From: CAVTTH01 sp963737545
GTDB taxonomy: Bacteria; Verrucomicrobiota; Verrucomicrobiia; Chthoniobacterales; UBA10450
NCBI GenBank assembly: GCA_963737545.1
Contig: CAVTTH010000001.1
Location: 558,001-622,000, forward strand
Length of the DNA: 64,000 nt
Reading direction: 5' to 3'
Made by a program: the position numbers and the translations under genes
Notes under the pieces: generated by a model
Seen by the model: the letters and a program-made list of their open reading frames with translations, nothing else
What the model was told of the DNA's origin: nothing
Databases searched by the model: none
Shown: one piece after another, positions 48,990 to 57,944 of the stretch
How positions within the stretch are numbered: position 1 is the first letter of the stretch
Layout of the letters: the number at the start of each line of letters is the position of its first letter

Positions 48990-51221
48990 ATGCGAAAATC
49001 ATTGCTCTGCTCTCGCCCCCGGCTTGTTCTCTTTTCAACGCTGCTTGTCATTGCTCCACTTCTGATCTCGCCGCTATCCGCCGCCGATAAATCAGCTGGC
49101 GCCAAAAAGCATTCTTCCATGACCAAAAATCCGTTGCTGACCGAGAGCACGCTGCCGTATCACTCGCCGCCGTTTGATCAGATCAAAGATGAGTATTACG
49201 AACCGGCCTACGCGCAAGGCATGGCGGAAGAGCTCAGGGAAGTGGAAGCCATCGCCGCGAACAAAGAAAAACCGACCTTCGACAACACCATCGTCGCGCT
49301 GGAACGATCGGGGCGAACCCTGGATCGAGTCGATCACATTTTCTCCAACCTGACCGGAGCGAATACGAATCCGACGATGCAGAAAATCGAGACCGCGATG
49401 GCGCCGAAACTCTCCGCGCAACGGGACGCCATTCATTTGAACGGCGCGCTCTTCGCCCGCATTCAATCGCTCTACGACGAGCGCGACAAACTCGGCCTTG
49501 ACCCCGAACAGAAATGGCTGCTCGAGCGTTACTACAAGGATTTTGTCCGCGCCGGCGCAAAGCTTTCCGAGTCCGACAAAACGAAGCTCAAGGCGATGAA
49601 CGCGGAACTGGCGACCTTGCAGACGACATTTCAGCAGAATGTGCTGAAGGAGAAAAATGCCTCCTCCATCGTTGTCGATAACCGTGCTGATTTGACTGGT
49701 TTATCTGATGCCGAAATCGCCGCGGCCACTGCTGCCGCGAAAGCCGATCACAAAGAAGGCAAATTCGTTTTCCCGCTGCTGAACACGACTGGACAACCGT
49801 CGCTCGCCTCTCTGCAAAACCGCCCGTTGCGCGAACGCATCATGAAAACGTCGCTTGCTCGGAACAGCCACGGCGGCGAGTTCGATAATCGGAACGTCGT
49901 GCTCCGAATCAGCAAACTGCGCGCGGAACGCGCCACGCTCCTGGGTTATGCGAATCACGCGGCCTACCAGCTGGAGGATCAGACGGCTCGCACAGTCGAG
50001 ACAGTAAACAAACTGCTGGCGCAACTGACACCGCCGGCTGTGGCCAACGCGCGTCGCGAAGGCGCGGACATGCAGGCCATCATCGATCAGGAACACGGCG
50101 GATTTCAACTGGCTTCCTGGGATTGGGATTTTTATTCGGAGAAAGTTCGCAAGGCCCGATATGACTTCGACGAGTCGCAGCTGCGCCCATATTTCGAACT
50201 GAATCATGTATTGATCGACGGCGTCTTCTTCGCGGCTGGGAAACTTTACGGTCTCACCTTCAAAGAGCGGCACGATCTGCCGGTCTATCAACCGGATGTG
50301 CGCGTCTTTGAAGTCTTCGATAAGGACAATCAGCCGCTGGCATTGTTTTTTGTTGATTACTACGCGCGTCCGTCAAAACGGGGAGGCGCCTGGATGAACG
50401 AATACGTGGAACAGAGCGAACTTTTCGGCACGAAACCGGTGGTCGCGAACCACCTCAACATTCCGAAACCGCCGGCGGGCGAGCCGACGCTGCTGACAGT
50501 CGACGAGGTGAGGACGGCCTTCCACGAATTCGGCCATGCGCTGCATGGGATGTTTTCTCACGTGAAGTATCCGCGCTTTAGCGGAACGAATGTGCCACGC
50601 GATTTTGTCGAGTATCCGTCGCAAGTGAATGAGATGTGGGCAGTCTGGCCCGAGGTAGTGAAGAATTACGCGAAGCATTATCAGACCGGCGCGCCCATGC
50701 CGGCCGAGTTGCTGGATAAGATGCTCGCGACACAAAAATTCAATCAAGGTTTCAAAACGACTGAGTATCTTGCTGCGACGCTACTCGATCAGGCCTGGCA
50801 CCAGCTCACTCCGGCGGAGATTCCCACTGACGCTCTCGCCTTCGAAGCGTCCGCTTTGAAAAAAGCGGGTGTCGACTACGAGCCGGTTCCGCCGCGCTAT
50901 CGCACAACCTACTTCTCTCACGCGTTTGCTGGAGGATATTCGGCCGGATATTATTCCTACATCTGGAGCGAAGTCTTGGATGCGGACAGCGTGGAATGGA
51001 TGAAACAGCACGGCGGATTGAAGCGCGAAAATGGCGATCATTTTCGCGAGACGCTTCTCTCGCGCGGAGGCAGCCAGGATGCGATGGTCCTGTTCCGCAA
51101 CTTTACCGGCGGCGAACCTGATATCGCGCCCCTGCTGAAACGACGCGGATTGGATCAAGCGGCGCCGGCTGAGGAAAAATCGACTGCTCCCAGTGCGACA
51201 TCCCCGGCACCATCACCGTAA
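48990..51221 (+). CDS. Exported M3 family oligopeptidase (Dcp-like)
   Basis: Zinc dipeptidyl carboxypeptidase/oligopeptidase, 743 residues. The signal peptide (LVLFSTLLVIAPLLISPLSAA) precedes the catalytic motif HEFGHALH in VRTAFHEFGHALHGMFSH and the downstream Glu helix (VEYPSQVNEMWAVW). FYSEKVRKARYDFDESQLRPYF and GYYSYIWSEVLDAD are M3-typical. The C-terminus is a Pro/Ala/Ser-rich tail. ATG 48990 is chosen because the longer frame begins inside the tRNA. It degrades short peptides, probably in the periplasm. Confidence 0.94.
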   Translation: MRKSLLCSRPRLVLFSTLLVIAPLLISPLSAADKSAGAKKHSSMTKNPLLTESTLPYHSPPFDQIKDEYYEPAYAQGMAEELREVEAIAANKEKPTFDNTIVALERSGRTLDRVDHIFSNLTGANTNPTMQKIETAMAPKLSAQRDAIHLNGALFARIQSLYDERDKLGLDPEQKWLLERYYKDFVRAGAKLSESDKTKLKAMNAELATLQTTFQQNVLKEKNASSIVVDNRADLTGLSDAEIAAATAAAKADHKEGKFVFPLLNTTGQPSLASLQNRPLRERIMKTSLARNSHGGEFDNRNVVLRISKLRAERATLLGYANHAAYQLEDQTARTVETVNKLLAQLTPPAVANARREGADMQAIIDQEHGGFQLASWDWDFYSEKVRKARYDFDESQLRPYFELNHVLIDGVFFAAGKLYGLTFKERHDLPVYQPDVRVFEVFDKDNQPLALFFVDYYARPSKRGGAWMNEYVEQSELFGTKPVVANHLNIPKPPAGEPTLLTVDEVRTAFHEFGHALHGMFSHVKYPRFSGTNVPRDFVEYPSQVNEMWAVWPEVVKNYAKHYQTGAPMPAELLDKMLATQKFNQGFKTTEYLAATLLDQAWHQLTPAEIPTDALAFEASALKKAGVDYEPVPPRYRTTYFSHAFAGGYSAGYYSYIWSEVLDADSVEWMKQHGGLKRENGDHFRETLLSRGGSQDAMVLFRNFTGGEPDIAPLLKRRGLDQAAPAEEKSTAPSATSPAPSP

Positions 51222-51248
51222 GCTGTAACCGCCGCTGTCTCAGCGGAC

Positions 51249-52157
51249 ATGATCAGAGGCAACATGTTCCTCGCTGAAGATGAAGTCCGCGGACTTTTGC
51301 GGATGGAAGAACTGATTCCCGCGATGGCTGGCGCGTTGCGCAACCTTTCCGCCGGCAAGGTCGAGCAACCGGTGCGGGTGATCCTGCCGGTGAAAGAGCA
51401 CCAAGGCTTCTTCGGAGTAATGCCAGCTTATGGCGGCGCGCTCGGAGCCAAGCTCGTGACTTACTTTCCGAACAACAAAGGAGTGCACACGCATCATGCG
51501 ATGATTCTTCTTTTTCGTCCGGAGACCGGTGAGCCACTGGTGACAATGGATGGACGGCTCATTACCGAGATGCGCACTGCGGCGGCCTCCGCCGTGGCTA
51601 CGGATTTGCTCGCGCGTGTCGATGCTTCCGTGCTGGCGATTCTCGGTTCAGGTGTGCAGGCGCGGAGTCACCTGGAAGCGTTGCGAATCGTAAGAAAATT
51701 TCGCGAGGTACGCATTTGGAGTCCGCGAAACTCGGGCGCGTTCGCACAGCAGTTCAATATCTCGGCGGCGGCCTCGGCGGAAGAAGCGGTTCGAGGCGCT
51801 GATGTGATCGTCGTGGCAACAGCAGCGACGACGCCCGTTTTGCTCGGTGACTGGTTGTCGCCGGGAACGCACATCAACGCGGTAGGCGCGACGCGACCAA
51901 ACTGGCGCGAACTGGATGATGAAGCGCTGCGCAAGGCGCGCATTTACGTCGACTCGCGCGAAGCAGCGATGAAGGAATCGGGCGACATTATCGCGGCTGG
52001 GGAGATTTTCGCCGAAATCGGCGAAGTAGTCGCAGGCTCGAAAAGTGGCCGCGGATCCGACGAAGAGATCACGCTGTTCAAATCGGTCGGGGTCGCGGTG
52101 GAAGATATTGTGGCGGCCGATCTGGTCTATCGGAAGGCCAAAGAGCAGAGAAATTGA
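51249..52157 (+). CDS. Ornithine cyclodeaminase/mu-crystallin family protein
   Basis: NAD(P)-dependent enzyme of the OCD/mu-crystallin/alanine dehydrogenase family, 302 residues. The substrate part has PVRVILPVKEHQGFFGVMPAY and GALGAKLVTYFPNNKG with the conserved Lys. The dinucleotide fold has LAILGSGVQARSHLEAL, VIVVATAATTPVL and HINAVGATRPNWRELD. SVGVAVEDIVAADLVYRKA ends the chain. Substrate could be ornithine, an imino acid or alanine. It is 27 bp after the M3 peptidase gene, possibly co-transcribed. Confidence 0.9.
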   Translation: MIRGNMFLAEDEVRGLLRMEELIPAMAGALRNLSAGKVEQPVRVILPVKEHQGFFGVMPAYGGALGAKLVTYFPNNKGVHTHHAMILLFRPETGEPLVTMDGRLITEMRTAAASAVATDLLARVDASVLAILGSGVQARSHLEALRIVRKFREVRIWSPRNSGAFAQQFNISAAASAEEAVRGADVIVVATAATTPVLLGDWLSPGTHINAVGATRPNWRELDDEALRKARIYVDSREAAMKESGDIIAAGEIFAEIGEVVAGSKSGRGSDEEITLFKSVGVAVEDIVAADLVYRKAKEQRN

Positions 52158-52188
52158 CCGCTTACCGCAGCGCTGTTTCCCCGGATTC

Positions 52189-52548
52189 TCAGATCTTGCC
52201 GTCCCACCATTTGGATAAGCGCCCCTTCGGCACCGCCGGAATCGCGTGGCCGCGTTCCGCGTAATGAGAAGTGTCGTTAAACAAAGTGAGTCGCGCGCGT
52301 GCTGGATCTTTGAAATCCACAATGTTTAGCGCGGCCGGCTCCTGATCGAGACTGTCGCGGTACCGGCGCGGATCGAAGCCAAGAATCGAACTGAGCAAGA
52401 GCCGAATGGTCGCCTTGTGCGAGACAACGAGCACGCAGTTTGCCGGATGGGAGCGCACGATGTCCATCAAGACCGGCAGTGCGCGCGCAGTCACCGCCAA
52501 TCCACTTTCGCCGCCCACGGGCGCGAACGTGTACGGTTCTTCTCCCAC
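52189..52548 (-). CDS. Histidine phosphatase family protein, C-terminal part (after frameshift)
   Basis: Continuation of the phosphoglycerate-mutase-like phosphatase in another frame: EPYTFAPVGGESGLAVTARALPVLMDIV followed by VLVVSHKATIRLLLSSILG, which supplies the second catalytic His. The end (FNDTSHYAERGHAIPAVPKGRLSKWWDGKI) completes a product of about 225 residues. This fragment lacks the RHG motif. One missing base near 52540 separates it from its N-terminal half. Confidence 0.75.
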   Translation of the reverse strand: MGEEPYTFAPVGGESGLAVTARALPVLMDIVRSHPANCVLVVSHKATIRLLLSSILGFDPRRYRDSLDQEPAALNIVDFKDPARARLTLFNDTSHYAERGHAIPAVPKGRLSKWWDGKI

Positions 52549-52868
52549 GCCGCCGCTTCCTCGGCGAATTGTTCCTCGACTTCCCGTCGCGTCAATCCTT
52601 CCCAGCGACCGTGGGAAATTTCGCGTAACCCATCTCGCGTCTGCACTTCCAGCGTATGCGGCGCGGCCAGGATGCGCGCTGTCTCCACGGTCCGTCCAAG
52701 TGGCGAGGCGTAAATCGCGGTCACCTTTTCCCCGCTCAGACGAACAGCCAGCCGGCGCGCCTGTTCCCGGCCCTCGTCGGAAAGTTTGACGTCGGTTGCG
52801 CCGGCGAAACGATCCTCGGCGGTGAGAATAGTGGCTCCATGCCTAACGAGAAAAATGCGAGTATTCAT
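52491..52868 (-). CDS. Histidine phosphatase family protein, N-terminal part (before frameshift)
   Basis: Phosphoglycerate-mutase-like phosphatase. The catalytic RHG motif is in IFLVRHGATILTAEDRFAG. DVKLSDEGREQARRLAVRL, IYASPLGRTVETARILA and the acid region LREISHGRWEGLTRREVEE follow. After AAAWEK at residue about 109 the frame leaves the family and reads unrelated codons, while the adjacent frame continues it. Its ATG directly follows the cupin stop (TAGATG), so translation is coupled. Substrates in the family include phosphosugars and cobalamin intermediates; none can be chosen here. Confidence 0.8.
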   Translation of the reverse strand: MNTRIFLVRHGATILTAEDRFAGATDVKLSDEGREQARRLAVRLSGEKVTAIYASPLGRTVETARILAAPHTLEVQTRDGLREISHGRWEGLTRREVEEQFAEEAAAWEKNRTRSRPWAAKVDWR

Positions 52869-53231
52869 CTAACCGGGAAGTTCGCCGCCTTCCGCTCCGT
52901 AAAAGAAAACCCAGGTCGCGAAATCGCCGGAGAAATTCTCGAAACGATGTTCGACGCCGGCCGCGACGAAAATGAAATCATGCGGCGCAATTCTCCGCCG
53001 CTTTCCTTCGCTGACAAATTCTCCGGTCCCGCTGATGACGACGTAGATTTCATCACGCGAATGCGGCGTTTGCGGATCGGTTCCGCGCGGCGCATAAATT
53101 TCGACCGTGAGCGCACCGCGCTCGAAGAGTTTCGTGAACCGGACTGGCGCAGATTCCGGCACCGCCGCCAGCGCCTCCGCCACATTGATTGTGACTGAAG
53201 AGTGATCGTTGTTTGCCTTCGCCTCCTTCAT
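52869..53231 (-). CDS. Cupin domain protein
   Basis: A 120-residue single cupin barrel. RFTKLFERGALTVEIYAPRGTDPQTPHSRDEIYVVISGTGEF is cupin motif 1 with the metal-binding His and Glu. APHDFIFVAAGVEHRFENFSGDFATWVFFYG is motif 2 with the last His. No enzyme type can be inferred. It is probably the first gene of a unit with the histidine phosphatase, whose ATG touches its stop. An in-frame GTG two codons before ATG 53231 is possible. Confidence 0.88.
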   Translation of the reverse strand: MKEAKANNDHSSVTINVAEALAAVPESAPVRFTKLFERGALTVEIYAPRGTDPQTPHSRDEIYVVISGTGEFVSEGKRRRIAPHDFIFVAAGVEHRFENFSGDFATWVFFYGAEGGELPG

Positions 53232-53284
53232 TCGCACGATTCAAGTTCATTCCGCGCGCAATGGCAATCCGCGAGCGAAATTCT

Positions 53285-53345
53285 TGCAGGGGGAAGGCGC
53301 TGCCTTCCCTGCCATTTTGATGGGAAGCTAACAGCTTCCCCTACA
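53285..53345. repeat. TGTAGGGGAAG hairpin repeat, copy 4
   Basis: 61 bp with ends TGCAGGGGGAAG and CTTCCCCTACA. The left half GGGAAGGCGCTGCCTTCCC and right half GGGAAGCTAACAGCTTCCC each fold. It sits between the VOC protein stop and the cupin start. Confidence 0.8.
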
Positions 53346-53361
53346 ATTCACTCTTCGCCCG

Positions 53362-53748
53362 TCACACGGTCGACGAATGCAGCGCGATGCGGTTTCCTTC
53401 GGAATCGACAATCACAGCACGATAACCATGCGGCCCGATCTGTTGTCTTGCCTCCAGCACTTTCCCGCCATTCGCACCGGCAGCTTTTACCGCATCGTCG
53501 AGACGGCCTTCCACCGAAAGGTAAATGAGTGGTCCGGTTTGCGACGGTTTGTTTTCGTTACCGACACTGTCGCCGCTAACGCACAAACAGCCGGATGCAT
53601 TTTGTTCTTCGTGCGGCAACAAGCCGTATTCAAATCCCTGCTCCGACATTTTGCTCACTTCCCGGCCCAGAACAGCAGAGTAAAACTTGATCGCGCGGTC
53701 GATGTTCGCGATCGGAATATCTGTCCAACAAAGGGTATTCTCGCTCAT
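53362..53748 (-). CDS. VOC family (glyoxalase/bleomycin resistance-like) protein
   Basis: A 128-residue protein with two beta-alpha-beta-beta-beta modules: LCWTDIPIANIDRAIKFYSAVLGREV and LIYLSVEGRLDDAVKAAGANGGKVLEARQQIG, closing with YRAVIVDSEGNRIALHS. It resembles the glyoxalase-like group often annotated as lactoylglutathione-lyase-like, but metal ligands are not all evident and the substrate is unknown. It is on the same strand as the cupin gene and separated from it by a hairpin repeat. Confidence 0.88.
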   Translation of the reverse strand: MSENTLCWTDIPIANIDRAIKFYSAVLGREVSKMSEQGFEYGLLPHEEQNASGCLCVSGDSVGNENKPSQTGPLIYLSVEGRLDDAVKAAGANGGKVLEARQQIGPHGYRAVIVDSEGNRIALHSSTV

Positions 53749-53837
53749 GGTGTCGAAGGTATCACGGACCGAAGTTTGCGATCAATGCGTTTTCCTCGGC
53801 GCATCGTTAGGCAGGCCGGTTAAACCGAGAAGCGAGC

Positions 53838-55004
53838 CTAATAGCCGACCGGCAGCGTCGGGCCGTAGGCAGTGCCGATCAGAGCAGTTCTGCTCAAATA
53901 CCAGAGCGCCGTTTGTCGCGTGCTCGGATTGAGTAATAGATAATCCGGCTTCGTGTCACTATTGAAATCGGCGGAGCGCTGAAGCATCCAGCCCGCCGGC
54001 AAGGTGGGGCCGTAGGCCCCGCTGACAAAAGCGGTGCCGTTCAAATACCAAAGCGCCGTCCGGCGCGTCGTGTCATTAACCAGGAGAAGATCCGATTTGT
54101 TGTCGCCGTTGAAATCCAATGCATCGACCAGCGACCAGCCCGCCGAAAGTGTCGGACCATAAGCTCCTCCGATGAAGGCGGGCGTGGCGTTAAGAAACCA
54201 CACCGCCGTCTGCCTCGTGTTCGGATTGAACAACACATAATCAGGATGTCCATCGCGGTTGGTGTCCACCGTCGCGACCAGGATCCAGCCGATTGGCAGG
54301 GTGGGGCCGTAGACGCTGCTCAGGAAGGTGGCATTATTAAGGAACCAAATCGCCGTTCTTTGGGTAAGGGAATTAAAAAGAACGAAATCAAGGTTGCCGT
54401 CCAGATTTATGTCTGCCACACAAACCACCGTCCACCCAATGGACACACCAGGTCCGAGTGTGCTATTCAAAAACACGTTCCCTTGCAAGTTCCAGATGGC
54501 CGTCCTCCGGAGACTGGGGTTAAAGAGCAAATAATCGGTGAAGGTGTCGCGGTTGAAGTCCCCTGCCAGCAGCGGGATGATGGGAACGACGCGAGCGTAA
54601 TAAATATCTTGTTCTCCATTGAACGTGGCGCAATAGGCGACATTGCCTCCGCTATTATCCGAAACGATCGTCATGTAGTCGCCGATCTTGTTCTGATCGG
54701 GGTAACCCACGAGAGGATTAAACGAATTACTGACCGCGATATTGGGCGACCAGGTAATGCCGCCATCGAAGCTGGAGGAATAGAAGAGCTGCGAATCGGT
54801 GTTGTTGGCGGCGCCGCGCGTATCGAGCCAGACGGCGTCGATACGTCCGTTAGGCGCGACGGAGAACGTGCCAAACCAGTGCCACTTGTTGTGATTGACC
54901 GGATCGTCATTGATCCGACGCGGCGTGCTGAAGGTTTGGCCGCCGTTTGGTACTGCGCGTAAACATGACATCGGTGCCGTTGTTGAAACCGAACGGTTCC
55001 ACAC
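53838..55004 (-). CDS. Secreted BNR/FG-GAP repeat protein, C-terminal part (after frameshift)
   Basis: Continuation of the sialidase-like secreted protein in another frame, starting functionally at NGGQTFSTPRRINDD. It has one more BNR-like blade (SSSFDGGITWSPNIAVS) and then five tandem repeats of about 49 residues. Each repeat has an FG-GAP/VCBS-like DFNxDxxxDYLLFNPxTRQTAVWFL core followed by YGPTLPxGW. The Asp-rich loops probably bind calcium. It ends in YGPTLPVGY. The ATG at 55004 is not a genuine start, since homology to the upstream frame continues. Confidence 0.75.
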   Translation of the reverse strand: MWNRSVSTTAPMSCLRAVPNGGQTFSTPRRINDDPVNHNKWHWFGTFSVAPNGRIDAVWLDTRGAANNTDSQLFYSSSFDGGITWSPNIAVSNSFNPLVGYPDQNKIGDYMTIVSDNSGGNVAYCATFNGEQDIYYARVVPIIPLLAGDFNRDTFTDYLLFNPSLRRTAIWNLQGNVFLNSTLGPGVSIGWTVVCVADINLDGNLDFVLFNSLTQRTAIWFLNNATFLSSVYGPTLPIGWILVATVDTNRDGHPDYVLFNPNTRQTAVWFLNATPAFIGGAYGPTLSAGWSLVDALDFNGDNKSDLLLVNDTTRRTALWYLNGTAFVSGAYGPTLPAGWMLQRSADFNSDTKPDYLLLNPSTRQTALWYLSRTALIGTAYGPTLPVGY

Positions 55005-56001
55005 TGGCCATTATATATACGTTGTTATTTGGGGCAGTGCCGGAACGATCGACTGCGAGAAAAACCTGCCCGATTATCCCATCTGGATTAATCGGCCCAC
55101 CAGCAACGATGTCGCCGCCAAGATCGACGGCAGTGCTCCGATCAAAACTTGGGATGACGGCCGCATTCTTGGCGTTGCTCGAGCGAACGCACCAAATCTG
55201 GTTGGCTTCGAGATTCACGCCACCCAAGAACAGATTGCCGGTCGTGTCCACATCGAGTGTCCCCCAAACGGGCGAGTTGGGAATGTTAACCGGATCCAGC
55301 CAGGTCACTCCTCCATCAGTCGAACGGGTGAATTGTCTGCCACCGAAATTATTCCCGGCGGTACTCCACCACTGATATTGAAATCCGTGCCCGGTGCTGT
55401 TGGTGTTATCGACCGTGAACCATTGCTTGTCGCCCCCCATCGCGGGTGAGATGAGCGGCCAGGAAAGGCCGCCATTAGTCGAGCGCCACATGTCATCAAA
55501 AAATGTTTCGAGTAAACTGAGATAGAGAAAGCGTCCCGTGATATCGGAGTTCAACACCGGATCGCTGCGAAAGACGTTGCTTTCAAGAACGCCGGGAAAT
55601 ATCCATGAGACGCCACCGTTGCTGGTGTATCCCCAGCCAGCCTGCCGAAAGTTGGAAGCCACGCTATCGAATTGCCTCCAGCCAATCGCCATCTTGTTTC
55701 CGTTTATTGGGTCAACACAGATGGATGGCTCATTCGCGGCGTCACCGGTAATGTTCCGGCCGTTCGCGTCTACATTCACCTGATAACTCGTGAAGGGACC
55801 GTGCTGCGAGACCATCCCGGTTGAAACATCTATCCGCCAAATGTAGGCCGGCGGGTCGCCGTATTTTTCGAGTTCCTCTTTCGGAAGCGGCTTATGTCGC
55901 ACACTCTGAGCTGAAACGACCGCAACTCCGAACAACAGCGCCAGGCAAGCGAATTGGCTGACCTTTAGCAGCGCAAAAAATCTCAAATTAAATTGAAGCA
56001 T
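54907..56001 (-). CDS. Secreted BNR/sialidase-like protein, N-terminal part (before frameshift)
   Basis: An exported protein with signal peptide (LLKVSQFACLALLFGVAVVSAQ). The mature part holds beta-propeller repeats with Asp-box-like motifs (SNGGVSWIF, STNGGLSWPL, STDGGVTWLDP). Propellers of this kind occur in sialidases and in non-enzymatic surface proteins. At FTRSTKRRPNLQH the frame goes wrong: removing one A from AAA near 54945 gives STNGGQTFS and joins the downstream frame. The intact product would be about 715 residues. Upstream ATGs exist; 56001 gives the cleanest signal peptide. Confidence 0.75.
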   Translation of the reverse strand: MLQFNLRFFALLKVSQFACLALLFGVAVVSAQSVRHKPLPKEELEKYGDPPAYIWRIDVSTGMVSQHGPFTSYQVNVDANGRNITGDAANEPSICVDPINGNKMAIGWRQFDSVASNFRQAGWGYTSNGGVSWIFPGVLESNVFRSDPVLNSDITGRFLYLSLLETFFDDMWRSTNGGLSWPLISPAMGGDKQWFTVDNTNSTGHGFQYQWWSTAGNNFGGRQFTRSTDGGVTWLDPVNIPNSPVWGTLDVDTTGNLFLGGVNLEANQIWCVRSSNAKNAAVIPSFDRSTAVDLGGDIVAGGPINPDGIIGQVFLAVDRSGTAPNNNVYIMASVEPFGFNNGTDVMFTRSTKRRPNLQHAASDQ

Positions 56002-56225
56002 CGAACACATCGACGGCTCCGCCATCAACATATCAGATGAAGGTCGATCTCACAAATGGTCAGATTTTTTCCATGCGCGCGACAAGCGATTATGCGGACC
56101 CGGAATAGGAAAGAAAATCCGCAGAGCGGTGTCGCCGTCCCGAAAGCCTTCGGGGTTGGCCAGACTCGCCATGGGACGAGTCCGTCCGAAATCGGCGGAC
56201 CGGGTTAAGCCTCGGCGGTTTTTCG

Positions 56226-57389
56226 TTACAAAAGGACTGCGCTTACAACCATGCCCTCGCGATAAATCGTGGGCCGAAACGAGACCTGCTCCAGCGAGAT
56301 CGCGGCTGCCGGGGCCTGATCGCCGCTGCCACCGTCGTCATCATCATCATCGGCATCGTTATCATCGTCGGCATCATTATCATTGTCGTTATCGTTGTCG
56401 TTATCGTTATCTTCGTAATTGAAGGTGTAGTCGTTCATGCCCGGGACAGAGGGAGGAGCCGGGGCGGCCAGATCTTTCTGTTCGAGCTTGTCGAAACGCT
56501 TGCGGACGTCGGCCGGAATCTTGTCGAGATCCTCTTTCTTCTCGATCGGACCGCTAAACAGCAACCGGCCCTGCGGATCTTTCGCAGTGAGGATGCGCTT
56601 GCCGTCGACGGTCTCAATTCTCATTTCTCCCTCGGCGTCTGAATAAACGATTTGCGCTTTGGCCAGGTCGATTCTGGTTCTTTTCAACACGCCATTCTCC
56701 CTCGTCACCGCCCGGACCTGCTGTGCGGCGCGGCGTGCGGCTGCGCGCGCTTCTCTGCCTGCGCGAAGGGCCTCTCGACGAGCGCGCTGGACTGCTTCAC
56801 GGATCATTCCCTGGTTAGCACCCATTTGTTCCTGGATGCTGTTTCTCATTTCTTCGCCCAGCGCTCCGAAATCCTGATCGAAATGCCAGTGGTTGTCGGA
56901 GTCTCCCATCCAGTGTCCCATCGGAACATCGCGTTTCGCCAGTTTGATCGTGAGCTTGGTCTCGGCGCCTTTGCGGAGAACGGTCAGAGTAATCGTGGTC
57001 CCTTCGGGAAAACTGCGCACCAGCTTCGCGAGTTGGCCCGGGTCAGTCAGAATCTGGTCGTTCAACATTTTTAGAATGTCATTCTGTTGAACGCCACCGG
57101 CAGCGGCGGGGCCATCCTTCACCACGTAATCAACGACCAGACCAAAGCCCTTGGCCAAACCCAACTGTTCGCTGACCACCGTGGGAACCTCGGAGGTTTC
57201 CACGCCCAGGTAAGTCACGGGCACCCTGGGTCTCTTGTCCCGAGGGGGATTTGGCGGAGTGGGTGGATTCGGCGGCACGCCCTGCCCGGGCGGGTTAGGC
57301 GGCGCGGGTGGAGCGGGCGGGCTCTGGGCAAAGCCGGCAAGCGGAATGAGTGTCGCGGTAGCGAACGTGATGATCGATTTTTTGTTCAT
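56226..57389 (-). CDS. Exported PDZ-domain protein with Asp/Asn repeat
   Basis: A 387-residue protein with signal peptide (MNKKSIITFATATLIPLAGFAQ) and a Pro-rich linker. One PDZ domain follows (TYLGVETSEVPTVVSEQLGLAKGFGLVVDYV, GGVQQNDILKMLNDQILTDPGQLAKLV). An Arg/Ala-rich helix comes next (RREALRAGREARAAARRAAQQ), then a DGKRILTAKDPQGRLLFSGPI module. A run of Asn-Asp and Asp repeats encoded by a DNA microsatellite (about 56330-56415) lies near the end. No protease domain is present. It is last in an ECF sigma/anti-sigma operon and may be an envelope-stress effector or sensor. Confidence 0.85.
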   Translation of the reverse strand: MNKKSIITFATATLIPLAGFAQSPPAPPAPPNPPGQGVPPNPPTPPNPPRDKRPRVPVTYLGVETSEVPTVVSEQLGLAKGFGLVVDYVVKDGPAAAGGVQQNDILKMLNDQILTDPGQLAKLVRSFPEGTTITLTVLRKGAETKLTIKLAKRDVPMGHWMGDSDNHWHFDQDFGALGEEMRNSIQEQMGANQGMIREAVQRARREALRAGREARAAARRAAQQVRAVTRENGVLKRTRIDLAKAQIVYSDAEGEMRIETVDGKRILTAKDPQGRLLFSGPIEKKEDLDKIPADVRKRFDKLEQKDLAAPAPPSVPGMNDYTFNYEDNDNDNDNDNDNDADDDNDADDDDDDGGSGDQAPAAAISLEQVSFRPTIYREGMVVSAVLL

Positions 57390-57425
57390 GGTTTGTTTGT
57401 TGGTTGAATTTCTAGATTTGGATTT

Positions 57426-57944
57426 TCATTGGCCGGATACCGGCAATAGAACGACTTCCTCGCTCGGGTAGGAGACACGGAGCGAAGCCCCCGTTTCAGA
57501 TTGACGCCATTGCAGCGTCTCTCGAGTTCGATAACGCATCCGGCGAACCGGGTTTTCTGAGCCTTTGGTAAAAACCAGACCCTCGTTGCGCGTGTTGTAG
57601 ACAACCTGCGTCATGCCGGTTGGGATGAACCTGCCTGCGCTCGCGGTTGCATTCCGTTGCGGCGGTGTCGCCGGAAGCGAAGTGGCGACTCTCTCTTGTT
57701 TCTGCACTGGTCGATTCTCCCCAACCTTTGCCAGAACCAGCAGCGCAGCAGCAGTGGCGAGTCCCAACCCGAGAATGCGCCAATTGATCTGGAATGGTTT
57801 GCGCCGCGAGATGACTGCGGATGTGGGAGCGGAAGCCACCGGCTGCTCCGAAAGAGCGCGCTCGATCCTGGCCGTCAGCTCGTTAGAAACGGCGACGGGG
57901 CGCAGCTTTTTCAATTCTGCTTCGAGCTCGGAGAAATCATTCAT
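57426..57944 (-). CDS. Probable membrane anti-sigma factor
   Basis: A 172-residue protein. Its N-terminal cytoplasmic helix region (SELEAELKKLRPVAVSNELTARIERAL) precedes one membrane helix (ILGLGLATAAALLVLAKV). The C-terminal outside part has FIPTGMTQVVYNTRNEGLVFT. No zinc HxxxCxxC motif is visible. Its ATG overlaps the end of the ECF sigma gene (ATGAATGA), and that position is the main evidence for anti-sigma function. A PDZ protein follows 37 bp downstream. Confidence 0.7.
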   Translation of the reverse strand: MNDFSELEAELKKLRPVAVSNELTARIERALSEQPVASAPTSAVISRRKPFQINWRILGLGLATAAALLVLAKVGENRPVQKQERVATSLPATPPQRNATASAGRFIPTGMTQVVYNTRNEGLVFTKGSENPVRRMRYRTRETLQWRQSETGASLRVSYPSEEVVLLPVSGQ

